Positions 11,897-21,653 of a DNA stretch of 64,000 bases are shown here, in pieces. Position 1 is the first letter of the stretch. Each line of letters opens with the position of its first letter. The translations under genes and the position numbers were made by a program. This DNA comes from Plasmodium coatneyi (lineage: Eukaryota > Apicomplexa > Aconoidasida > Haemosporida > Plasmodiidae), in NCBI RefSeq assembly GCF_001680005.1, contig NC_033562.1, positions 930,001 to 994,000 on the forward strand, written 5' to 3'. Below the pieces are notes generated by a model, which did not search any database, was not told where the DNA came from, and saw only the letters and a program-made list of their open reading frames with translations.

Positions 11897-12550
11897 CTAA
11901 ACCTTGTCCTCGAAGTTGCAGCCGCTCTGCTCTATCGTCTTCGAAATGTCGCTTATCAGCAGCTTCGTTATGGAGAGGCACCCCTGCAGGTGAGCCTTCG
12001 CTTGCTCGTTCGACTCGAATTGTAACCTTTCAGTTAGAGTCTCCCTGGAAGGTGATAACTTCAGCGCCAGGGTGACAACTTTCCCTGTTGTGAAACCATG
12101 ATAAGCTTTCAACACTTGGTCGTAGGCGTCTCTGGCACACACATTTAATTTGGACGTATAATTTGTCACATAACATTTTTCGAGAAAAATTACAATAAAC
12201 TCGATTGTCCTCTTCATCCACAGGAAATCGACTATTCCGTTATCTGTATCACTTTTTAACTTTTGCAAATTTGGGTATTTTTTTAAATTGTGCGAATACA
12301 TGGTGGACACATATTTAACCTCCTCGGGGATTTTTTCCACAGCTTTTTGCACTTTGGAGGTCGAATTTTTTAAGTCTTTTATTAACATATCCGCTATAAA
12401 ACCATCGCCAAATATTTTCCTATATATGGGGTGTATGCAGTTGCACAATTCGCACAATTTGAGCACGACGATTTCGTCGCCTTCTCTGCATTCCAGTGAT
12501 TTTTTTTCGATTTTTTTTATGAGCGATATGCCGCTATTTTCGTCACTCAT
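11897..12550 (-). CDS. Glycolipid transfer protein (GLTP) domain protein
   Basis: Single exon, 217 residues from the ATG at 12550 (MSDENSGISLIKKIEKK), close to the usual ~209-residue size of GLTP. The frame stays open further upstream, but no better start is visible. GLTP hallmarks are present: the LWMKRTIEFIVIFL helix, whose Trp corresponds to the sugar-stacking Trp, and AYDQVLKAYHGFTTGKV, whose His corresponds to the ligand-binding His, followed by AL.L.PSRETL. The Asp of the D-x-x-x-N sugar contact appears in IKDLKNSTSKV, with the Asn shifted by one relative to the usual spacing. By family it moves glycolipids or sphingolipids between membranes in the cytosol. It is flanked by T-rich intergenic sequence and has no obvious operon partner. 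Confidence 0.8.
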   Translation of the reverse strand: MSDENSGISLIKKIEKKSLECREGDEIVVLKLCELCNCIHPIYRKIFGDGFIADMLIKDLKNSTSKVQKAVEKIPEEVKYVSTMYSHNLKKYPNLQKLKSDTDNGIVDFLWMKRTIEFIVIFLEKCYVTNYTSKLNVCARDAYDQVLKAYHGFTTGKVVTLALKLSPSRETLTERLQFESNEQAKAHLQGCLSITKLLISDISKTIEQSGCNFEDKV

Positions 12551-14296
12551 TTTGAGTGTTTCTACGGCGGAGTATATCGCGCAAGAGTGGTGCCCACGGG
12601 GCGAATGCTGCAAATGTGAAATAGGCTTGGGGGTCCCTGTGGGGGGCACTATAAACCCGTTATGATAACTACGGGCCAATGAGGGTGATCCATATGTTTG
12701 CCTAATTTCACCTCGCCCACTGATCGGTCAATTGGACATGTACATTTATTTATTATTTTTTTTTTATTTTCTACTTCATTCCTATCATAACCTGTCTGTG
12801 CACACAAAATGTCCCATGTGTGAACAGGCAAAAAAAAAAAAAAAAATGATGCGAATGATGCCCAAATGGACGAATTCACAAAAAGGAATTTGTCCCCCGG
12901 ATGGCACTAAAAAGAGGTAGCGGATTGAAGAACTGTTTTTATTTTCCTTTTTGGTAAAACCTATTCCAAGCAACCATGTTGTAACTGTTTCAAAAAGGTT
13001 AACATTGCAGTCTGTTAGGACATGCAAATTGGCAAACCGGGGGAAGAGCTAACATTTTACTTATAAATTAAAAATGTCTGAACAGATGCCCGAAAAAAAA
13101 AAAAAAAAAAGAAAGAAAAGAGACACCTTCATGGTTGAGACAACATCCAATTGTGTGTGCTTACCCATTTTCCTATAGTACCTACGTGGTGTATATACAG
13201 GAAGGACCATTCTGCATTTTCTACATGATCGAGTAACGCTTGGCGAAAGGGCAGCATGTGTGAGGACGGATGTCCAAATACGCACACCTGCATTGCATAT
13301 CGCGTTACACATAGGCGTATGTTGCGTTAAAAATGACGCCGACGCAAAATTGGTGGGGGTAATAACATCCATCTCCTAAATTCTGTCCACGGAGATATCT
13401 TGATCCATCCGCTTTGCAATTGCGCAGTCGGAAAGACTTTTGTACGTACAAAAGTGCCTTTAATTTTACGCCCAACTATCCTGAAGAGCGCACCTCCCAC
13501 AGTTATGCATTTTGCCAAAACGGTGAGGGGGGATGATACATTTGAGAAAAAGAGGGAAAGTGTAAAAGTGAAATAAGAACATGTATAACATAAATTGTGA
13601 TGAGAATTTTTTCCTTCTTGGAAAACGTTTCCACGCCCAGATAAGAAAAACAAAAGAAACTCCTTTTTTGTATCCCGACCAACTCACATGCACCAATTTG
13701 TGCACTTGAAATTTTTTTTACTTTTAAAGCGACCACATTAACCATTCATTCACGCAAAAATGGATACACCTTTTTTTTCCCATGTGCGAAGAGCGAATAA
13801 GTATTGCTCCCGTAAATTTATGCGAAGAAACGCGTTTAGCAGTCTTTCCCTTTCTTTAATTCGTCTCTCTTCGACCTTATTTTTCAAAGGCAAACAAGAT
13901 GAAAAGGAAAAAAAATTGGGAATGCTGAGGTACAATTGTGTTTTATACGCAGTACCAGGCAGATAAAAATTGCGAGTTTTTTTTTTTTTTTTTTTTTTTG
14001 CAACTCGGGAAAAGAGCATATTCCTGTTCATACGTTTGTATCTCGCGCGGCGGACACAGTGACTTGAAGCTAATGCAGGAATCGCCGAAACATAGTTGTG
14101 CCATTTTTAGCGCTTTTCAGCTGAAGGTCTGCGCGAACGGATAGGCACATCCCCGTTGGCACTGCGTCACTGTACCACTGTAGCGTTTATTTTTCCGGCC
14201 AGCTTTCACACTCTCAGAGGATTGGGGGTGTACCGCTACAGACCTGTCAACCCCGGCACTACGCTATTCCACTCACTTGCACATGTCGACGCCAAA
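12551..14296. other. Divergent intergenic region with one coding-like stretch
   Basis: This is the 1.7 kb between the GLTP-like gene (-) and the next plus-strand gene. A minus-strand stretch at 13875-13770 is bracketed by a possible acceptor (AAAAATAAG) and a GTGTAT donor. It encodes VEERRIKERERLLNAFLRIN then LREQYLFALRTWEKK, and I could not find partner exons. Another minus-strand open stretch near 13372-13128 ends at a GTGTCT donor. Neither is strong enough to call. A 19-base A run (13093-13111) and a T run (13978-13999) are present. Confidence 0.35.
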
Positions 14297-15011
14297 ATGA
14301 TTTTCAAGAGCGCTACCCGGCTATCAAACAAAGTGTGTGACGTGTTGGTATCCTTCGGAGTACGCCAAAATAAAACGACCTTCATTTCGCATCCAGGTAG
14401 GGAAGCAATTTTTGGCGTGAAACAGAGTAACCGCAAAATGTATCCATGTTGGCTGCTTATATGTCTTCTTTTTTTGCACACCGGATGGACCACTTCAGCA
14501 TTCGATAACTTTGCACCCCCTTTTTTTTCCCCTTGTAGGCGTCATGGCCGTTTCGCAACTGCTAGAAATGAAACTCATTACGAGGCCCAGGGCGAATCTA
14601 ACCCAAGAAAATGTGAATGCCATGGTTGAGTTCGATTACGAGCTAGCCAAAAAGGCACAAATAGCAGTGGATAATGATTTACCAGTGAACTTTTTCGACC
14701 TCGAATATATAGACAGACCAGAGTACCTAGCACAGCTCCTGGAAGAAAAAAAAATTTTAGAACAAGCTAGAGAAGAAGTGTTAAAAAGAGAAAAAGGAAA
14801 TTATAAAACTCCAGAAATTTTAAAAAATTATAAACGAGTTGAAGTTCCAAGAGAATGGAGACAAGAGCTAGAAATTGATGAAAAAATTTTGAAGGCGCAA
14901 CCGGGGCTAAAGGAAAATATAGAGCTGCAGAAAATTATGCATAACTATGTGCAGAGTAAATTTAAAAATAAGATTCCTGGACAGGCTCCCAAGAAGCACG
15001 TGAAGGGATGA
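14297..15011 (+). CDS. Conserved protein with probable mitochondrial presequence (2 exons)
   Basis: Exons 14297-14396 and 14539-15011 join through a 142-base intron (donor GTAGGG, acceptor TTGTAG) in matching phase, giving 190 residues. The N-terminus (MIFKSATRLSNKVCDVLVSF) is basic, amphipathic and free of acidic residues at its start, typical of an organellar targeting peptide. The mature part is charged and helical, with a coiled-coil-like LEEKKILEQAREEVLKREK and an EVPREWRQELEIDEKILKA segment. The short tail ends KKHVKG. I do not recognise the family. Size and composition would suit a mitochondrial ribosome or respiratory-complex accessory subunit, but that is inference only. Confidence 0.7.
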
Positions 15012-15372
15012 GCCAGACGGACTTCCCCGCGTGCAATAGTGGGCATTCCATTTGTGCGGCGCGTCTTGGTTACACTGCTTTGTCGAACGCCCCATCACGT
15101 GTGCACCTTTTTTCATGCACAAAGTTCTCATAAACAGTTACTAAGATGATTAAATTGCAATTTAAATTAGTTTTTTAAAAAAAGTTTTGTAAACGTAGCA
15201 TATCGTCAAATGGGGAGGTACGTGGGTACCCGGGTTACGCGTTTCATGCGAAGGGGAGGTGCACCAAGCGGAAGGACACCTCATTTTACAAAAAAAAAAA
15301 AAAAAAAATGCGCAATATCGGCAACGTTACGAATGCACCGAAAATGGTTCGGTGGGATGCCATGTAGGGACC
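15012..15372. other. Convergent intergenic region
   Basis: It lies between two converging genes. It contains an AT-rich patch (15140-15200) and an A run (15291-15308). No gene is seen. Confidence 0.5.
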
Positions 15373-16182
15373 TCAAAAAGGAGGTTTCCCCTTTGTGTTT
15401 CCCTTGTTTGTCACGTTTTTCTTTGCCCCCCTCTGATTTGGAGCGTTTTTGCTGCTCTGCTTCTGCCTTTGCTCAATAACCCGCCTGGCATATTCGAGCG
15501 GGTTTTGGATAAACCCATTCGACTTAATTATATCGTCGTACTGGTTTAGTACGTCTTCTTTTGTCTTCATCACATGAGGACCGTTGGGCGTGCTACCTAA
15601 GCAGTTGCGAAGGGTCCTATTTGGGGCACTGCCCTTGTTGCTTATCTTCTCTTCTCCATTTTTCCCCTTCGGATTGCTCTCACGCAGCACTTTTGCAAGA
15701 ACTGGGGGGATAGTCATGGCAGCCACTTCCTCAGATTTATTCTTCCCTCCTTGGGTTGACAAAATTTTCTTCGTACTGCTCTTTTTCGATAGAGACGTGA
15801 TCGTCCTGTCTGCCTTAATGATAGCTTTATTCTTTACCAACTTTGCTATGAGGTTATTTTTTTTCAGCTTTAAATTTAATTTTTTTATTTTTTTCCTGCT
15901 GCCAGTTTTCTTCTTAGATTCCTGCAGGTGTTCATTTACTTTTTTAAACTTCTCTACTTCTTCACTTGTCTCTATGTAGTCTTTATAAATTTGCATGAAC
16001 CTTTCTGCTGCGTTTGTTTGTTCGTGGTCATTCTGTTCCCCGCTGCGTTGTTGCTGTCCGTTGGGTTCCTTTTTTTTGAGCTCTCTCAGCTCCTCCGCTT
16101 TGGCCTTAATGGCCACCTTCTGTGCCTCATCGTAGGGGTTGCTAATTCGGTATTTTTTCCTCTCCTTCGTGATTTTCATCAT
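15373..16182 (-). CDS. Basic coiled-coil conserved Plasmodium protein
   Basis: Single exon of 269 residues from tandem ATGs at 16182 (MMKITKERKKYRI). The frame is open upstream to about 16245 but lacks another ATG. The protein is very Lys-rich: KKKTGSRKKIKKLNLKLKKN in the middle and a basic Gln/Asn/Lys tail. The N-terminal third (ISNPYDEAQKVAIKAKAEEL) is helical, followed by a Gln/Asn-rich spacer. A conserved-looking IPPVLAKVLRESNPKGKNGEE and DVLNQYDDIIKSNGFIQNPL lie in the second half. The composition is like nucleolar or RNA-binding proteins, but I recognise no family. Convergent with the gene at 14297-15011. Confidence 0.65.
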   Translation of the reverse strand: MMKITKERKKYRISNPYDEAQKVAIKAKAEELRELKKKEPNGQQQRSGEQNDHEQTNAAERFMQIYKDYIETSEEVEKFKKVNEHLQESKKKTGSRKKIKKLNLKLKKNNLIAKLVKNKAIIKADRTITSLSKKSSTKKILSTQGGKNKSEEVAAMTIPPVLAKVLRESNPKGKNGEEKISNKGSAPNRTLRNCLGSTPNGPHVMKTKEDVLNQYDDIIKSNGFIQNPLEYARRVIEQRQKQSSKNAPNQRGAKKNVTNKGNTKGKPPF

Positions 16183-16449
16183 TTTGGCGGCGGTAGGAGA
16201 AGTGATGTTACGCTTTTTTCGGTAACCAACAAGCGATCGAAGCAAACGCGCGAAAGAAACAACCTCAGCGAAGCATCAATGATTTGTTTGCCCATCGAAC
16301 AAGGCAACCTGTTTTGAGAAACGCCTAACCGCGTGCGATAGCAGCTGGGCAATTGTGACCTGCCCCTTTAAAACTCTATGTTGACAATATAGGCCAACGC
16401 GAGTTTGTGCTAATTTTCCAGTGGGACAGTTGTTGCTCCGCTGGAACGG

Positions 16450-16486
<37 letters not shown>

Positions 16487-16770
16487 ACAAATGGTAAGTA
16501 CGTGCTTGTGCAGCTACGTACCCACGGAACTGCGTAGCGCTTGAAGTGCGAAATAAAACCTACGCCACCGCGGAGCCACAAAAAAAAAATAATTGGCGCA
16601 ATGTTTTCCGCAACAGTGTATCACTTCTCTTAAAGCCATCAGTATGCTTAATCAGAAGTGGCCAAATGGGCTGGGTCAAACGACCGACCCCGTCACAGCA
16701 ACGTTGACAAATTATGCCGCGACGGGGAAAACAATTTTTTAAACAAAAAAAAAAAAAAAATTTTTTTAAA
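16183..16770. other. Intergenic, with A32 tract
   Basis: Short region between two minus-strand genes. It has a 32-base A run (16450-16481) and an A/T-rich patch just after the downstream gene's stop (16736-16770). No gene is seen. Confidence 0.5.
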
Positions 16771-18843
16771 TTAAAGCCAGGCGCTGGGGAGGGAATTTTC
16801 TATCTTTACGTGATCCCCGTTGATTGGATCCAAAAACTGCAGCTCAAATAGTTCGAGACACAGATTCGTGTTTTTATTGGAAAGATTCATTTCTTCGCCG
16901 CTGCTCTGTGGGTAGTTATTCCCCTCTTTACCGTGTCTACCACTTGGATGCCCCTCCTGTATGATGAAATTACTTGGATTTATTTTTTGTACTTTCCGAT
17001 CGGAGTCTTGCGAAGTTACCCCCACTCCAGGGATGGTGAAAGCGTTAACGTCGGGGTCCCTCGCTTTAAGTAAATACTCCTTAATTTTCCAATCACGCCT
17101 TTGAAATTCCAAGGTGGTAGATTGCACGTCATCCACTTGATCCACTTCAACATCCAAATGGGTAGCCACATCGAAGAGCGGAGAACCCCCCACACGTGGG
17201 GAAGAATCTACGTGACTGTCCTGCAGATGATCTAAAAGCACTTCACCAATTACATCCCGTTTGAAAGAATTCCTGTCAAATATACTGTCATTAATTATGG
17301 GGGTGTTCAGTTCGCTGAAGAAGAATCTGATCAAGTCAGGTTTAGGATTATCCAGAAGGACAAACTCGATAATACAAACGTTACAATTTTTATCCACGGA
17401 AAAATTTAAACCTTCCCCCCTTTTCAACAACGTCTTTGAATTCCTCCTCAAGTAGTCCCTATAATTCTCCATTCTGTAAATCATAGAGATAGGCACAGAG
17501 TTGTTTTCTAACGTCTTGTCAAAGGTATAAAAGTTCCCTTCGTTGAAGTACAGAGATAAGGGGAATTTGATTTTCCCCTCTTTGGGCAGACATCCCTTTT
17601 GGATCTCTACATTGTAGAGTACGTTGTCACCATTTGTTCGTCTTACAATTGAGTCACTATGTTTATCTTTCTCCTGCTCTGTCTGTTTAATAGGGGGACC
17701 CACTCGGAGTTCATTCTCGCGTCCTAAATTGTATTCTTCGTTTCCATTCATGGTTGTGCCATTTCCGTGGAGGAGGTTGAACAAAAAACGATTGAGGCTC
17801 TTCACAGGGGGACTTCTTCTCAAAAAGGCAGAAACGAAGTGGTCAAAATTGAGGGTCTTTTCTTCTCTAGTTGTGACTCTTCCCCCCCTGTGAGGTGTGC
17901 TACTTCTATGTTTGTTGTTAACCTCTTTTTTTATACTACATGTCGTGGGATCTACTCTCCTTTTCCATTCATCGATTGTTAAGTCGGCCAACCGATAGCA
18001 GTAACTGGAGGAATACGGATCGTCCCCAAAAAAATTATAATACGGAAACATATCACTCACTTCCTTTTGTGCTTGTAGGGATTTTAAGAAGTGAGTAGCT
18101 TTCCTTCGATCAATTTTGTTTTCCTCATCGTTTTTGCTTGTGTATGCATAGGGGTGTGTGTTCGATGCCTTCCTCACAGGGGAAATGACACCCCTGCGGT
18201 TCGGATAGTTATACCTCCCTTCATGAGAAAAGTTCACTCTGTTACTATTAATAAAGACGAACGGGTCATGCACCAAACATCTGTACTTTCGCACGAGCTT
18301 ATTTTCCCTAATCATCTGCAAAAATTTCTTGTAAATGAGTAAATCTCGACAACATATAACAAGACCACTCATGTATATAGGCAGCTTATACGGGTAGTAC
18401 ACATCCCCGTCCGTCTCACATTTTAGCAGGGACTCTACGTAATATTTCTGCACAAATTTATCCTTATGGTTATGCTCTGTGGAATTTCCACTCAGATTGA
18501 AATTGAAGTCGTTGTAGAGGTATAAGGCAGAATTTGTGTAAAGGTATGCATTTTTTTCAGCGTTACTTAGGTTATTCATCTGGTTAAGAAAGCGTTCTTT
18601 CTTGTACATGTTACTTCTCTGTTTCCCATTTGGGTAGTCTGTTTGTTCCACCGATTTTGCTTTGTCACTGTTTCTACTTAACAAGGGAGATGGCTTACCC
18701 GTTGGACCCCATCCCCCTCCCCCCTCCTCTACTCGTTTTATTTTTTTCCTCGTTAATGTCCAGTTTACAGGTTTGTTGATGACAAAAAATTTGTCGCTCA
18801 ACGTTCTGTAAATCAACTTGGTCTCACTGTTACAATTTTTCAT
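16771..18843 (-). CDS. RluA-family pseudouridine synthase-like protein lacking the catalytic Asp
   Basis: Single exon, 690 residues from the ATG at 18843; the frame continues upstream without an ATG. The order of RluA-type motifs is visible. Near residue 15 is IYRTLSDKFFVINKPVNW (family: 'vvnKPaG'). Around residue 148 is YKLPIYMSGLVICCRD, in the place of HRLDxxTSGLL, then NKLVRKYRCLV (family: 'v.K.Y.a.v'). Around residue 498 is NPKPDLIRFFFSELNTPIIN (family: 'RpHQiRvHlaxlGxPI'), and near the end LCLELFELQFLDP (family: 'L.LHa..l.f.hP'). Long Asn/Ser/Lys-rich inserts separate the motifs. The catalytic Asp of HRLD is Pro here, and the His/Arg are Tyr/Lys. This predicts loss of the classical isomerase activity, leaving possibly an RNA-binding scaffold. 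The short basic N-terminus does not settle its location. Confidence 0.7.
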   Translation of the reverse strand: MKNCNSETKLIYRTLSDKFFVINKPVNWTLTRKKIKRVEEGGGGWGPTGKPSPLLSRNSDKAKSVEQTDYPNGKQRSNMYKKERFLNQMNNLSNAEKNAYLYTNSALYLYNDFNFNLSGNSTEHNHKDKFVQKYYVESLLKCETDGDVYYPYKLPIYMSGLVICCRDLLIYKKFLQMIRENKLVRKYRCLVHDPFVFINSNRVNFSHEGRYNYPNRRGVISPVRKASNTHPYAYTSKNDEENKIDRRKATHFLKSLQAQKEVSDMFPYYNFFGDDPYSSSYCYRLADLTIDEWKRRVDPTTCSIKKEVNNKHRSSTPHRGGRVTTREEKTLNFDHFVSAFLRRSPPVKSLNRFLFNLLHGNGTTMNGNEEYNLGRENELRVGPPIKQTEQEKDKHSDSIVRRTNGDNVLYNVEIQKGCLPKEGKIKFPLSLYFNEGNFYTFDKTLENNSVPISMIYRMENYRDYLRRNSKTLLKRGEGLNFSVDKNCNVCIIEFVLLDNPKPDLIRFFFSELNTPIINDSIFDRNSFKRDVIGEVLLDHLQDSHVDSSPRVGGSPLFDVATHLDVEVDQVDDVQSTTLEFQRRDWKIKEYLLKARDPDVNAFTIPGVGVTSQDSDRKVQKINPSNFIIQEGHPSGRHGKEGNNYPQSSGEEMNLSNKNTNLCLELFELQFLDPINGDHVKIENSLPSAWL

Positions 18844-21653
18844 TGCAACTTTGGGCGGCAAAACCGTTTCGGCGAAGTAGTAACAAGTGGTACTAAAGTT
18901 GGAGGTAAAAAAAAAAAACTACCACTTTGTGAGATCCCACTTTCCGCTTTGTTCGGGTAGAAGGCTGTCAGCACAAATGTGTGCCATATAGTTCACTTCT
19001 CATTTCATTGTTGTTGATATTCGCGGGACTTGGGGGGGTATGCTTATCAAGTGTAGAAGTGGAGGCATCCCTTTAACTCGTTTTAATTTTTACCCATCCA
19101 AAAGGAAAAGGCAATTTTTTTTTTTTTCTTTGCTTCATTCATGAATGTACATTTTATATTTGAACATCTAGTTGCTTCCTCTTAACCATCAGGGAAGTGC
19201 CCTCCTTCACAGCGTTGTTGCACCAAACAGATGTTCATTTACGCACATTGGCAGAAAAGTTAAATCGGTTGAACGGTGGAAAAAAGGGGGGAGCAAAACC
19301 CATTTTGTCGATCTACAAAGGGGAAGCATAACACAACCAGCACGGAGAAAAGAATGCCAGTGCGGGTGGACAGCGCAGGAGAATCTTCCTTCCATGAGTA
19401 TCCCCCCAAAAGTAAAAAGAGCGTTACCTGCACTTTTTTTTTTTGTCACAGAAGGGGTCACAATTTTGTATGAACAAGCTAGCTATTTTGACAGAAAAAA
19501 AAAAACCTGCACAGGTCAGGTGAATAATTCCAATGACAGGACATGTTCTTGTACCCTACTACATTCACATGTGTGCAAAAATTGACGAGAGGGATTACAA
19601 AGCGTCATTCTGCATAACTAAGTGTAGAACAGAAAGGACTGTAGTTGGTGAAAACTTGTCCGACCAAAGGGGAAGAACTTTTTTTTCCTTTTTTTTTGCA
19701 TTTTGTGCACACCTTCCTTTCGCAAAATGGTAAACAAAGTAGAATTTGTTTTTCGTGGGGGACCTTTGCAAATTAAAATGTGTAACTTAAACCCTTGCTT
19801 CACGTGAGTGAACATTTTTCTTTTTGGAGGATGGAGATGTTTTAAGAAATGCAAAAGAGTAGAAATGGATCAAGTATGTACCCCCCACTGCTACGAATGC
19901 ATGAGGGGGATGCTGCCCTGTTATGCCTTCAACGTGCAGGAGTGAATAGTCTTCATGTAGAAGTGGGGAAGCGCGCTATTATATATATGCTGCAAAAAAG
20001 GGGCACCTCATTTTTAACACCCCCCCAGGGTGTTGCACAAATAGACGTGCGTTTATGTACATTATTATGGGCTCATTTCTACTGTCGACGCTTTTGTTTT
20101 CCCAGCGTGCGCGCGAAGAACACGTATAAATGCCACATATCACACTTGTTCTTTCATATGCGCGCATATGCGTTCACGACATGCATAGACCTTTTCGAAT
20201 TATTTCACCTTTAAGTTGCAGAAAAAATGTCAAACGGGGCAATATAATTTGAGGCGAATTTTTGGTTTTCCCCCACTTTGATGTTCTCCCTTTGATTTCC
20301 TCGATTTCTTTCCTTCGCTTTGCCACGACTTGTTTTGCTTCCTTACCGCGTAAGCACATGTTATTATCGAGCACCCGCGCTACTTCTACATACACGTTAA
20401 TTTATGGAATGAATTTTTTTTTTTTTTTTTTGCACGCCCACTCCCTTTTCCTCCTCGCATAAATGCACCGCGCGAATTATTATGCGTAGGCTACAAGCCC
20501 CTGTCAATTATATTTCCCCTATCCACCGCAGGAACACGCATGCATATATGCTCACAAATACGCATATACTATATTCATATATGTGTCAATTTCACCCTTC
20601 CCATAAAAGCACAACTAAGATCACAATTTAATTCACGCCAACGTGATGGAAACCACATGTAACCTGTGCCCATTTCTCTTCTTTAATTATGACTCGAATT
20701 TCTCCCCCCACCGATTCTAACCGCATAATCACAACGGATTTTTCCAACAAAGGCTTCTATATACGTATCCTTGACTGATATTAATTTATTGGATGATTTT
20801 ACCTATTTGTATGCTCCTTTTAAATGGCTACATAAACGTGGCAAACAACTTTGCACGCGTGAACTACCCCCACCCTAAGCACTTGCGAATGCATTGCATT
20901 CTCTTACCGCATGACAGATTTGTTTCTGAAAAAGATATAAACCATACATACGTACATACGTACATACATACATATACATTTATTTACTGCATTGCGAAAA
21001 GCGCAGTGAAAACCGCCTATGCTGAGATTGGGACTCTACACTTAAAATAAACGCCTTCCTTTTTTAACATGTCACTTTTTTTGTGACACATATTTGTAAA
21101 AACTGTAGAAGAGCGTTTCACGTGTAACGCGCACTTCCCTTGATTTTTGCTTTACGGCGAGAGGCATAAGGGAGAGTAAAGGCAAGTAGAGACTAGCAAA
21201 TGCCAGGAAAACGCAGAAGCAGGAAATGATTTTCCAACAGCTAGACTGCGCAAAAATTGAAGATACATGAAAAAGGAAAAAATTTACCCGCAGGAGGAAT
21301 TTCTCCTTTTTTAAAAAGTCCCGTGAAGCAATTTATTTTTATTTTATTATTATTTTTTTTTTTTTCCCCCACATGTGAAAGAAGGTTCACTTTGTGCACA
21401 CATATACACCTACGCGTTTATATATATATGTCTGTGTATACGCACGTGTAGTGGCCTCACCCAATAACAGTTCTCCCATTTTAATTATCTAAAACGGTCG
21501 GCACCTATCCTCCTGTGAAAATTGCCAACTGGTAAGTAAAAGCGATTGTAGACGTTACCAGGGGATAGGAAAAAAAAAAAAAATAATAAATAAAATACTG
21601 TTTAGCAGTAAAGAGATAACGCCACACGTAGCACATTCCGACCCGTGCAAACC
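18844..21653. other. 2.8 kb divergent intergenic region upstream of PFK
   Basis: It separates the RluA-like gene (-) and PFK (+), so it should contain both promoters and a long PFK 5' UTR. It holds poly-T runs (19117-19129, 20413-20431), tandem CATACGTA-type repeats near 20944-20980 and TATA-like steps near 21420. A minus-strand open stretch (20395-20174) is Lys/Glu-rich, but no splice or homology supports it. No gene is called. Confidence 0.45.

Noticed and set aside
20174..20395. Lys/Glu-rich minus-strand open stretch upstream of PFK (contains KEAKQVVAKRRKEIEEIKGR)
   Set aside because: Purine-rich strands easily give such peptides. There is an internal donor-like GTAAGG but no partner exon, and it lies in the PFK 5' region.
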